From Defluviitaleaceae bacterium (GTDB taxonomy: Bacteria > Bacillota > Clostridia > Lachnospirales > WRAA01), in contig WRAA01000081.1 of assembly GCA_009780445.1 (NCBI GenBank), positions 1-8,305 of the forward strand: 8,305 nucleotides of DNA, given 5' to 3'. Positions 1 through 6,505 of this stretch are shown piece by piece. Both the position numbers and the translations under genes were made by a program. The notes beneath the pieces are model-generated. The model saw only the letters and a program-made list of their open reading frames with translations, made no database searches and was not told the origin of the DNA. The number at the start of each line of letters is the position of its first letter. Within the stretch, counting starts at the first letter, position 1.

Positions 1-3
1 GAG

Positions 4-1014
4 ATGAACGACGTGGGAATACGATCGTATTTATCGCTGGTGCTGGGCGCGATGGCCAGGGGGCTGTTCGCCACGCTTATAATGGGCACGATAATCCGGC
101 AGGTCGGCATTATCGTTGGTGTAGATGAATTGCAGACCCTGGGGCAGGTCGCCATGTTTATGATGGGGCCTGGCATCGGCGCGTCCGTGGCCATAGGGCG
201 CGGGGCTAAGCCGTTCACCGTGCTGTCGTCCGCCGTGGCCGGGGCTGTGGGCGCGGGAAGCATCAGCGCGGCCGGAGCTGGCTTTGGCATCGCCGTGGGC
301 GAGCCTGTGGGCGCGTTGCTGGCGGGGCTTGCCGCGGCGGAGGTCGGGCGGTTTGTTGAAGGCCGCAGCAAGTTCGACCTTATGATAGTGCCGGTTGTTG
401 TGATCCTCGCCGGCGGTTTCGTGGGCATCACCCTTGCGCCGTTTATTGCGGGCGCGCTGGCGGCTGTCGGCGTGTTTATCAACAACTTGACGGAGCTGCA
501 GCCGCTGGCCATGGGCGTGTTGATCGCCGTGGCCGTGGGCATGGCCTTGACGGGACCCTTTTCCTCCGCGGCCGTGTGCATTGCCATCGGCATTGACGGG
601 CTGGCGGCGGGCGCCGCGCTTGCCGGCGGTTCGGCGCAGATGGTGGGCTTTGCCGTGAGCAGCTTCCGCGAAAACGGGTTCGGCGGGCTTGTGAGCCAAG
701 GCCTTGGCACAAGCATGATACAGTTCCCGAACGTTATCAAGAACCCGCTGATATGGGTGCCGCCCACGATCGCCGGCGCGGTCGGCGGCGGTTTGTCCGC
801 AACGGTGTTCGGCATCGAGGCCACATCCGTCGGCGCGGGTATGGGAACGTCGGGGCTGGTGGGCCAGTTCACCACACACGCCGTAATGGGCGACGCGGCC
901 ATTGTACCTATGGCGGTGCTGCACTTTGCCGTGCCGGCCGTTATAAGCCTTGTTATCGCGGAAGCCATGCGCAGGAAGAACTGGATACGGCACGGAGACA
1001 TGAGCCTGCAATGA
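4..1014 (+). CDS. PTS EIIC-like multi-pass membrane protein
   Basis: This 336-residue protein is almost entirely hydrophobic, with about eight to ten glycine- and alanine-rich membrane segments and a short basic tail (EAMRRKNWIRHG). The pattern (AMARGLFATLIMGTI near residue 15, MMGPGIGASVAI near 53, GEPVGALLAG near 98, LTGPFSSAAVC near 180) matches the stand-alone PTS EIIC family common in Bacillota (Pfam PTS_EIIC_2 type), which I recognise from memory. Such proteins form the membrane channel of a phosphotransferase system; the substrate cannot be told here, and no EIIA or EIIB domain is present in the protein or in the window. The codon before the ATG is in frame and open, and the window begins there, so the true start may lie upstream by a few residues. 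The stop overlaps the next start (ATGA, 1011-1014), implying translational coupling to the methyltransferase gene. Family call good, transport role inferred. Confidence 0.75.
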   Translation: MNDVGIRSYLSLVLGAMARGLFATLIMGTIIRQVGIIVGVDELQTLGQVAMFMMGPGIGASVAIGRGAKPFTVLSSAVAGAVGAGSISAAGAGFGIAVGEPVGALLAGLAAAEVGRFVEGRSKFDLMIVPVVVILAGGFVGITLAPFIAGALAAVGVFINNLTELQPLAMGVLIAVAVGMALTGPFSSAAVCIAIGIDGLAAGAALAGGSAQMVGFAVSSFRENGFGGLVSQGLGTSMIQFPNVIKNPLIWVPPTIAGAVGGGLSATVFGIEATSVGAGMGTSGLVGQFTTHAVMGDAAIVPMAVLHFAVPAVISLVIAEAMRRKNWIRHGDMSLQ

Positions 1015-2381
1015 TCCTGCCGATTGAGTTTACCGACAACATGCGCAGCCAACTTGGCGGCGAGTTTGACGCGTTCTTGGCCGCCATGGGCGACGAACCG
1101 CAGGCGGGGCTTCGCGCCAACCGCCTGAAAATATCCCCCGGAGAGCCGGAAGGCTTGCTGGGACGCGAACTAACACCGGTGCCGTGGTGCGCGGAGGGTT
1201 TCTACATGCCGCCCGGCTTTCGCGCGGGCAAAAGCCCGCTGTACCACGCCGGGCTGTACTACATACAGGAGCCTTCGGCAATGAGCGCGGCGGCGGCGCT
1301 GGATCCGCGCCCGGGCGAAAGGGTGCTGGATCTCTGCGCCGCGCCCGGCGGGAAGTCTACCCAGCTGGCCGGGATGATGGGCGGCGCGGGCTTGCTGGTC
1401 TGCAACGACATCAGCCGGTCCCGCCTGAAGGCCTTGGTCAAGAATTTGGAGCTGGCCGGCGTGGCCAACGCCGTTGTCACGTGCGAAGAGCCGCAGAAGC
1501 TGGCCGGCGCGTTCCCGAACTTCTTCGACAAAATACTGCTGGACGCGCCCTGCTCCGGCGAAGGTATGTTCCGCAAGGACGCGGACGTGCGCAAGGCCTG
1601 GTCTGCGGAGAAGCCGGGGCAGTTCGCCGCAATTTCGCGCGGCTTGCTGGACGCGGCGGCGCGGATGCTCGCCCCGGGCGGGCGCATCCTGTTCTCGACA
1701 TGCACATTCAACTGCGCGGAGAACGAGGACAGCGTAGACGGCTTCCTCGCGGCACACGCGGACTTTTTTGCGGCGCGAATAGAACTTGGCGGCGCAGAGG
1801 CTTTCGCGCCCGGATACGGCACAAACGGCGCGTACTACAGGCGGCTGTTTCCGCACAAATTGCGCGGCGAAGGGCACTTTCTGGCACTTCTCGAGAAGGA
1901 GGCTGGCGGCGGCGAACGCGCGGCGTGCAGAGCCTCCGCTTCGCTAAAGCCCGCCGCAAACGCGCAGCGCGCCGTGTTTGCCGCCTTTGCGCGGGAAACT
2001 CTGGCACCCGGCCTTTTTGCGGACGCACAGCTGTACGCCATGGGCGATACGCTGTTCACCCTGCCGGCGGACATGCCGAACCTTGATGGCATACGTGTCG
2101 TAAAGACCGGCCTGCGCCTGGGCGAAACGCACAAGAACCGCTTCGAGCCGTCACAGGCTCTGGCAATGGCTCTAACACGCCGCGACGTTATCCGCACGGC
2201 CGATTTCCCCCGCACCTCCCCGGAGGCCGCCAAGTACCTCAAGGGCGAAACCCTAAGCCTGCCGCAAGGCAGTGCAGACGGTATGACCTTGGTCTGCACG
2301 CAGGGGCATCCGCTTGGGTGGGGCAAGGCGTTGGGCGGCACACTAAAAAACAAGTACATGCGAGCCTGGCTGATGAACTAA
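1011..2381 (+). CDS. rsmF: 16S rRNA (cytosine-C5) methyltransferase, RsmF/NOL1-NOP2-Sun type
   Basis: The product (456 residues) transfers a methyl group from S-adenosylmethionine to carbon 5 of cytosines, most likely in 16S rRNA. Visible motifs are the SAM-binding loop LDLCAAPGGKST (Cys109 region), motif IV DAPCSGEGMF with Cys181, and motif VI STCTFNCAENED with Cys231. In this family the motif VI Cys is the nucleophile and the motif IV Cys helps release the product. An N-terminal RsmF-type region (about 1-90) precedes the Rossmann methyltransferase core (about 90-290), followed by a linker and a PUA-like C-terminal domain (about 390-456) ending with GHPLGWGKALGGTLKN, typical of Bacillota RsmF. 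The length is normal. I chose ATG 1011 because it overlaps the EIIC stop as ATGA and begins the family's usual N-terminus; the frame stays open further upstream but there it lies inside the EIIC gene. The exact target cytosine cannot be read from sequence. Confidence 0.9.
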   Translation: MILPIEFTDNMRSQLGGEFDAFLAAMGDEPQAGLRANRLKISPGEPEGLLGRELTPVPWCAEGFYMPPGFRAGKSPLYHAGLYYIQEPSAMSAAAALDPRPGERVLDLCAAPGGKSTQLAGMMGGAGLLVCNDISRSRLKALVKNLELAGVANAVVTCEEPQKLAGAFPNFFDKILLDAPCSGEGMFRKDADVRKAWSAEKPGQFAAISRGLLDAAARMLAPGGRILFSTCTFNCAENEDSVDGFLAAHADFFAARIELGGAEAFAPGYGTNGAYYRRLFPHKLRGEGHFLALLEKEAGGGERAACRASASLKPAANAQRAVFAAFARETLAPGLFADAQLYAMGDTLFTLPADMPNLDGIRVVKTGLRLGETHKNRFEPSQALAMALTRRDVIRTADFPRTSPEAAKYLKGETLSLPQGSADGMTLVCTQGHPLGWGKALGGTLKNKYMRAWLMN

Positions 2382-2390
2382 CTCGCACAT

Positions 2391-2395
2391 GAGGG
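2391..2395 (+). promoter_or_regulatory. Shine-Dalgarno site fixing the rlmL-like start
   Basis: GAGGG ends five bases before ATG 2401. The earlier in-frame ATG at 2389 has no purine-rich stretch upstream (the bases before it read CTCGCAC), so 2401 is the better start. It also gives the family-typical N-terminus MQKLDLIATTTFGLEA. Confidence 0.7.
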
Positions 2396-2400
2396 AGCAT

Positions 2401-3552
2401 ATGCAGAAACTTGACTTAATTGCGACAACAACATTCGGCCTGGAGGCCACGGTAAAGCGGGAGCTGGAGCGGATGGGCTATGCCGAGACACGCGTGTCCG
2501 ACGGGCGCGTGGACTTTTGCGGAGACATTTCGGCCATCGCGCGGGCAAACCTGTGGCTTCGCTCCTCCGACAGGGTACTGCTCCGGCTTGGCGAATTCTC
2601 CGCCACCACCTTTGACGAATTGTTCGAAGGCACCAAGGCTCTGCCCTGGGGCGACTGGATCACCAAGGACGGCAAGTTCACCGTCACGGGCAAGTCCGTG
2701 AAATCAGGGCTGTTCAGCGTGCCGGACTGTCAGGCCATCGTGAAAAAGGCCGTGGTCGAGAAGCTGCGCCAACGCCACAATGTAGACTGGTTCGACGAAA
2801 CCGGCCCGGAGTACAAGATCCAAGTGGCTCTGCTAAAGGACGTAGCCACCCTCACTATCGACACCACAGGCCCCGGCCTGCACAAGCGCGGATACCGCGA
2901 ACACGCCGGCGCGGCTCCGCTGAAGGAGACCTTGGCCGCCGCGCTTATCGAGCTAAGCTTCTGGAAGAACAGCCGCATCCTGCTGGACGGCGTATGCGGC
3001 TCCGGCACCATACCCATCGAAGCGGCAATGATGGCGCGCGGAATCGCGCCCGGCCTCAACCGCGGCTTCGTGAGCCAGGACTGGCCGCAAATTCCGGAGG
3101 ACGTATGGAAGGAAGAACGCCGCCGCGCCTACGCCGCCATTTCCTACGACACAGAGCCGCAGATATACGGCAGTGACATAGACCCCGCCGTAATCGAACT
3201 CGCCAAGGCAAACGCCGCCAAGGCCGGCGTTGACGACTGCATAACATTCGAGGCCACACCGCTGGCCAAGCTGCGCCTTCCCGGCGAATCGGGCGTGGCC
3301 ATCTTCAACCCGCCCTACGGAGACCGTATGGCAAGCGCGAAGGAAGCCGCCGCGCTCTACCGCGAGATGGGCGCGCTATTCGGCGGCAACGGAGCATGGT
3401 CCGTCTACGTCATCACTTCCGACGAGGACTTCGAACGCCACTACGGCGCGCGCGCCGACAAGAAGCGCAAGCTCTTCAACGGCATGATCAAGACGGACTA
3501 CTATCAGTTCCACGGCAAAAAGCCGCACAGCGGCAAGAAACCGATCGTATGA
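2401..3552 (+). CDS. rlmL: THUMP-domain rRNA guanine-N2 methyltransferase (RlmL/YpsC type)
   Basis: This 383-residue protein is a class I SAM-dependent RNA methyltransferase matching Bacillus YpsC and the N-terminal half of E. coli RlmL, which makes m2G2445 in 23S rRNA. A ferredoxin-like N-terminus (LIATTTFGLEATVKREL) leads into a THUMP RNA-binding domain (about 45-150, with FTVTGKSVKSGLFSVPDCQ). The catalytic domain follows: SAM motif LLDGVCGSGTIPIEA with Asp196, an acidic GSDIDP strand, and the catalytic NPPYG motif at residues 303-307, of the kind used for exocyclic amine methylation. The length is normal for the single-domain YpsC form; the second methyltransferase domain (RlmK) of the E. 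coli fusion is absent. It follows the RsmF gene by 19 bases and its stop overlaps the hemH start, so the three are probably cotranscribed. The target nucleotide is assumed by homology. Confidence 0.87.
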   Translation: MQKLDLIATTTFGLEATVKRELERMGYAETRVSDGRVDFCGDISAIARANLWLRSSDRVLLRLGEFSATTFDELFEGTKALPWGDWITKDGKFTVTGKSVKSGLFSVPDCQAIVKKAVVEKLRQRHNVDWFDETGPEYKIQVALLKDVATLTIDTTGPGLHKRGYREHAGAAPLKETLAAALIELSFWKNSRILLDGVCGSGTIPIEAAMMARGIAPGLNRGFVSQDWPQIPEDVWKEERRRAYAAISYDTEPQIYGSDIDPAVIELAKANAAKAGVDDCITFEATPLAKLRLPGESGVAIFNPPYGDRMASAKEAAALYREMGALFGGNGAWSVYVITSDEDFERHYGARADKKRKLFNGMIKTDYYQFHGKKPHSGKKPIV

Positions 3553-4496
3553 CTTCAGGTGTGAAAGAGGGCGTCCTGCTGGTGAACCTTGGCACGCCGG
3601 ACAGCCCTTCGCCCGCCGACATCCGGCAGTTCCTGCGGAGATTCCTTTCCGACAAGCGGGTGATCAAGCGGCCGGACATCCTGTGGCTGCCTGTACTGCA
3701 CGGCATTGTGCTGCGGACGCGCCCTCACAAGGTGGCGAAGCACTACGCGCAGATCCGGATGGACGAAGGCTCTCCCCTGACGGTGTACACCACGGCACAG
3801 CGCGACAATCTGCGCCGGCAACTGCCCCACGCCGTTGTCGAGACGGCAATGTCCTACAGCAAACCCTACATCCCGGACGTGCTGGAGACCATGCTGGACG
3901 CCGGTGTCCGCAAGCTCACGGTGATCCCGCTGTACCCGCAGTACTCAAGCTCCACAACAGGCTCTGTGTTCGACGCGGTTGCCAAGCACTTCACAGGGAG
4001 CGAAAGAATCATCGACCTTCGCTTCGTCGCCTCCTTCGGCGAACATCCGGCCTACATAACCTACTTCGCGGACAGGATCAGGCAGACCGTGCGGGAGTTG
4101 GGCCTCGACGGCGTGCTGTTCTCCTACCACAACATTCCGCAGTCCTACGTCACAGACGGAGACCGCTACCCCTTCGAGTGCGAGAGGACGACCGGCCTAA
4201 TCATGCAACAAGCCGGGGACATCCCGCACTTTATGGCATACCAGTCAGTGTTCGGCCGCGGCCTGTGGATGTTGCCCACAACAGACCACCTTCTGCGCAC
4301 ACTGCCGCAAAAGGGCGTGAAACGGCTTCTCGTAGCCGCCCCGGGTTTTGTCGCCGACAATATCGAGACAATATGGGAGCTGGGCGCGGAAGGCCGCGAA
4401 ACCTTTCTGCGGCACGGCGGCGAAAAGTACGCCTACCTGCCAACCTTCAACAAGGACAGCGAGCTGGCCGTAATTTTGAAAGATCTGCTGCAATAA
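3549..4496 (+). CDS. hemH: ferrochelatase
   Basis: Ferrochelatase inserts Fe2+ into a porphyrin: protoporphyrin IX in the classical route, or coproporphyrin III in the route common among Gram-positives. The 315-residue product follows the E. coli-type enzyme along its length: GVLLVNLGTPDSPSPADIRQ at the N-terminus, MDEGSPLTVYT, IPLYPQYSSSTTGSVFDAV, the active-site strand LFSYHNIPQSY with His194, SVFGRGLWMLP, and APGFVADNIETIWEL with a conserved Glu273. His and Glu are the expected metal and proton-transfer residues. One departure is Asn195 after the catalytic His, where the family signature has Gly or Ser. The start is ATG 3549 inside an ATGA overlap with the preceding stop; there is little Shine-Dalgarno sequence, so translation is probably coupled. 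The sequence alone does not settle which porphyrin is used. No other heme gene is visible nearby. Confidence 0.92.
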   Translation: MTSGVKEGVLLVNLGTPDSPSPADIRQFLRRFLSDKRVIKRPDILWLPVLHGIVLRTRPHKVAKHYAQIRMDEGSPLTVYTTAQRDNLRRQLPHAVVETAMSYSKPYIPDVLETMLDAGVRKLTVIPLYPQYSSSTTGSVFDAVAKHFTGSERIIDLRFVASFGEHPAYITYFADRIRQTVRELGLDGVLFSYHNIPQSYVTDGDRYPFECERTTGLIMQQAGDIPHFMAYQSVFGRGLWMLPTTDHLLRTLPQKGVKRLLVAAPGFVADNIETIWELGAEGRETFLRHGGEKYAYLPTFNKDSELAVILKDLLQ

Positions 4497-4521
4497 ATAA
4501 GCCTGCCTTCGCCAAGTGGTT

Positions 4522-5712
4522 CTATTTCTTCTTATGCTTGCCTTTCTTCCTGTAGGAATTCATTGGCGTGTTGTGTTGTTGACCGTTCTTCTGTCCCTGC
4601 GCATTAGAGATTATTTTGTGTACTTGCTGCTCCAGTGTCTTAAATTGCTTAAACAAGGGGAAGTAGTGCTTTTTCAGCGCGCTGACAGATGCTTCGGCCG
4701 TTACTGTTGCCATTTCATAAATTGGGGTCATTTCACAATACTGCCACCAAACTTGATATGTATTGATAGCTCCCTGTGATAGGTGGAACGGTGTACCCGC
4801 ATAATCAGGGTTATCCGCATCATTGTCGGAATATATATATCGCCAAGGTTTTGGTGCGGGGCCTATAAAGTGAAGTACTCGCGGCGTATATTCAGCTATT
4901 TCGGCAACCCATGGCGGAAAATTATATGGCCGGTATATATTCTTGGCATATTTATGTGGTGCAACCTTATCAGGCTGGTAGACGGCGCTTTGTTTGAACC
5001 CTGTCTCATGTCCGTAAAATTTCATATCTCCAAAAAACGCTATCCCCAGCAAGCCCTGATCACCGAGGTAGGCTGCGTCAAATCCTTGAATAGGCTCCAT
5101 GCCCAGCAATTCGTTGGCCAGGTACAGATAATCATCTATCAAGCTTTCTTCACCGGACCGGAGTTTTTCACGGTTTATCACGAAACAGCCGGAATTTATG
5201 TAGTCCGTACGTATTCTAAGCATATGGTGTGGGTCGCTAAAATCTTCATGGACATACAGCCGCCGAGTTTCTCCGGGTGGTGATATCACAAAATTTCCCG
5301 CCGTAATGATGAAGGATTTGCCTTCAAAATCGTCGAAATAGTATTCCGATATATCTCCGTGGATTATTATGTCTCCTGCGTCTATGTACAGTATTCTGTC
5401 AACCTCCGGGGGGAGATGCTTGTAACAGCAAAGGCAGAAGTAGGCCTCTGCGGGGAAGAGATGTTCGCACCCGTGGCGTGCCAGCTCCAGATACGGCTCT
5501 ACATCGTCTATAACAATTTCGCAGAACGAAATGTTTTCAAATGTTTCGGCATAATCCCGTATCCTTGCTACGTTTTCAGCGGTGATCCTAAAGTGGACCA
5601 GGAAGAAATGTACGTCGTATTCCCGCAAGTTTACCCCTATGCTTGCCAGCTAGGGCATAATGAACAACGCAATATTGTTGTCGCACGAAGTCATGATGTT
5701 TACTCGTTTCAT
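4522..5712 (-). pseudogene. family 8 glycosyltransferase interrupted by an in-frame amber stop
   Basis: From ATG 5712 the minus strand encodes a GT8-like start (NIMTSCDNN, residues 5-13, the usual nucleotide-sugar strand). At codon 21 (5650-5652) it hits TAG, after which the same frame runs on (LASIGVNLREYD) to the terminal TAG at 4522-4524. Read through, the product would be 396 residues. GT8 features are all present: ILYIDAGDIIIHGDI with a DAGD metal motif (Asp111, Asp114; the usual form is DxD), YINSGCFVIN (Asn173), LGDQGLLG, and HFIGPAPKPW (281-290). The C-terminus is lysine-rich (KKGKHKKK). GT8 enzymes move sugars from UDP-sugars, often to lipopolysaccharide or other surface glycans; the acceptor here is unknown. 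Base composition is lower in GC than the flanking genes, suggesting acquisition. A TTG at 5628 could restart a 368-residue product lacking the first strand, probably inactive. A CAG-to-TAG (Gln) change is the simplest cause; a sequencing error cannot be excluded. Confidence 0.82.
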
Positions 5713-5722
5713 CGGCACACAT

Positions 5723-5728
5723 CCCTTT
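5723..5728 (-). promoter_or_regulatory. Shine-Dalgarno site of the glycosyltransferase gene
   Basis: On the minus strand AAAGGG lies ten bases before ATG 5712. Its presence supports 5712 as the ancestral start and hence the reading that the TAG at codon 21 breaks the gene, rather than the gene beginning after it. Spacing is slightly long. Confidence 0.5.
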
Positions 5729-5763
5729 GCTAATCTACAGTTGCCTGCATTACAGGTACATAT

Positions 5764-5805
5764 AACAAGGCTGTCGCGCTAATTCTTTAGTGAGACAGCC
5801 TTGTT
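5764..5805 (-). terminator. hairpin terminator downstream of efp
   Basis: Arms AACAAGGCTGTC (5764-5775) and GACAGCCTTGTT (5794-5805) are perfect 12-base inverted repeats. Inside them CTAA (5779-5782) pairs with TTAG (5787-5790) around a TTCT loop, so the stem continues to about 19 pair positions with a single mismatch and one wobble. On the minus strand it lies 23 bases past the efp stop, and the right arm runs into TTGTTATAT, a modest T-rich tail. It therefore probably ends efp transcription and insulates the glycosyltransferase gene. The arms are nearly symmetric, so it could also act on the other strand. Confidence 0.75.
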
Positions 5806-5828
5806 TATGCGGAGTGCGTTATTGTGTG

Positions 5829-6386
5829 TTATGCGCGGCCTAAGTATTCGCCCGTGCGGGTGTCCACCTTCAGCTTGTCGCCCACGTTTACGAAGAGGGG
5901 GACCTTCACGCTCGCGCCGGTTTCCAGAAGCGCGGGTTTTGTCGCGCCCGTGGCGGTGTCTCCCTTGAAGCCGGGTTCGGTGTCGGCGACTTCAAGCTCG
6001 ACAATCAGCGGAGGTTCGATGCCGAACACGTTCCCGCTGTGTGACAATATGGTCACAACTTCATTTTCCTTCACGAACTTTAGGCTGTCGCCCACGTCGG
6101 ACGAGTTAATGCCGATCTGCTCGAAGGATTCGTTGTCCATGAAGTTGTAGATCTCGCCGTCGTTGTAGAGATACTGCATGTTGCGGCGTTCTATGTGCGC
6201 CTTGGGGAACTTCTCCGTCGGGCGGAATGTGCGTTCGGTTACGCCGCCGGAGATTAGGTTCCGCAGAGTTGTGCGAACAAAGGCCGCGCCCTTGCCGGGT
6301 TTCACGTGCTGGAAGTCGATGATTACGAAGATGTCGCCGTCAATTTCGATTGTTACGCCGTTGCGGAATTCGCTGGCTGAGATCAT
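5829..6386 (-). CDS. efp: translation elongation factor P
   Basis: EF-P binds ribosomes stalled at consecutive prolines, between the P and E sites, and stimulates peptide bond formation. The 185-residue product has the standard length and three domains: an N-terminal KOW-like domain (MISASEFRNG...), a middle OB domain (MQYLYNDGEIYNFMD) and a C-terminal OB domain with the family signature GFKGDTATGATKPA. The loop HVKPGKGAAFVR carries Lys32 at the tip, the residue modified in Bacillus subtilis EF-P; no modification enzyme gene is visible here. The start at 6386 is set by AGGAGG six bases upstream and by the conserved N-terminus; the open frame upstream of it runs through the promoter and is not coding. 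It has its own promoter and a hairpin after the stop, so it appears to be a single-gene unit divergent from the Rrf2-type regulator. Confidence 0.97.
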   Translation of the reverse strand: MISASEFRNGVTIEIDGDIFVIIDFQHVKPGKGAAFVRTTLRNLISGGVTERTFRPTEKFPKAHIERRNMQYLYNDGEIYNFMDNESFEQIGINSSDVGDSLKFVKENEVVTILSHSGNVFGIEPPLIVELEVADTEPGFKGDTATGATKPALLETGASVKVPLFVNVGDKLKVDTRTGEYLGRA

Positions 6387-6392
6387 GTGTAC

Positions 6393-6398
6393 CCTCCT
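6393..6398 (-). promoter_or_regulatory. strong Shine-Dalgarno site of efp
   Basis: On the minus strand AGGAGG sits six bases before ATG 6386. This consensus site rules out the longer in-frame start upstream at 6512. Confidence 0.85.
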
Positions 6399-6432
6399 GT
6401 TGACCAAATTAGTGACATATTGCCCCACTGTT

Positions 6433-6461
6433 AAAATATCGCATAGCACACGTATTGTCAA
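6433..6461 (-). promoter_or_regulatory. sigma-A promoter of efp
   Basis: On the minus strand a perfect -35 TTGACA (6456-6461) is followed after exactly 17 bases by TATTTT (6433-6438), four of six matches to the -10 consensus. This predicts a transcript starting near 6426 with a leader of about 40 bases before ATG 6386. Confidence 0.75.
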
Positions 6462-6505
6462 GCTAAACTTTGCCGTCGAATCCCTGATAATTCCTATTAA
6501 ACCGC

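Noticed and set aside
753..1010. Upstream extension of the RsmF-type frame
   Set aside because: The extension lies inside the EIIC gene and encodes arginine-rich nonsense; the family N-terminus begins at 1011.
31..1011. Long open frame on the minus strand across the EIIC gene (326 codons)
   Set aside because: It is rich in Arg, His, Ala and Gly without domain logic, as expected for the complement of a GC-rich membrane protein gene; the plus-strand frame has a coherent membrane pattern.
2389..2400. Alternative start of the RlmL-type protein at ATG 2389
   Set aside because: It has no Shine-Dalgarno sequence, whereas ATG 2401 has GAGGG at good spacing and gives the usual N-terminus.
5650..5652. 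TAG as a reassigned sense codon in this organism
   Set aside because: TAG ends the cysteine desulfurase and the glycosyltransferase at their expected C-termini, so genome-wide reassignment is unlikely.
4783..5733. Plus-strand open frames across the glycosyltransferase (166 and 124 codons)
   Set aside because: They lack Shine-Dalgarno sites and recognisable domains, while the minus-strand frame carries a full set of GT8 motifs.
5764..5805. Inverted repeat as the end of an insertion sequence
   Set aside because: The arms face each other across an 18-base loop with no transposase gene or target duplication, which fits a terminator stem.
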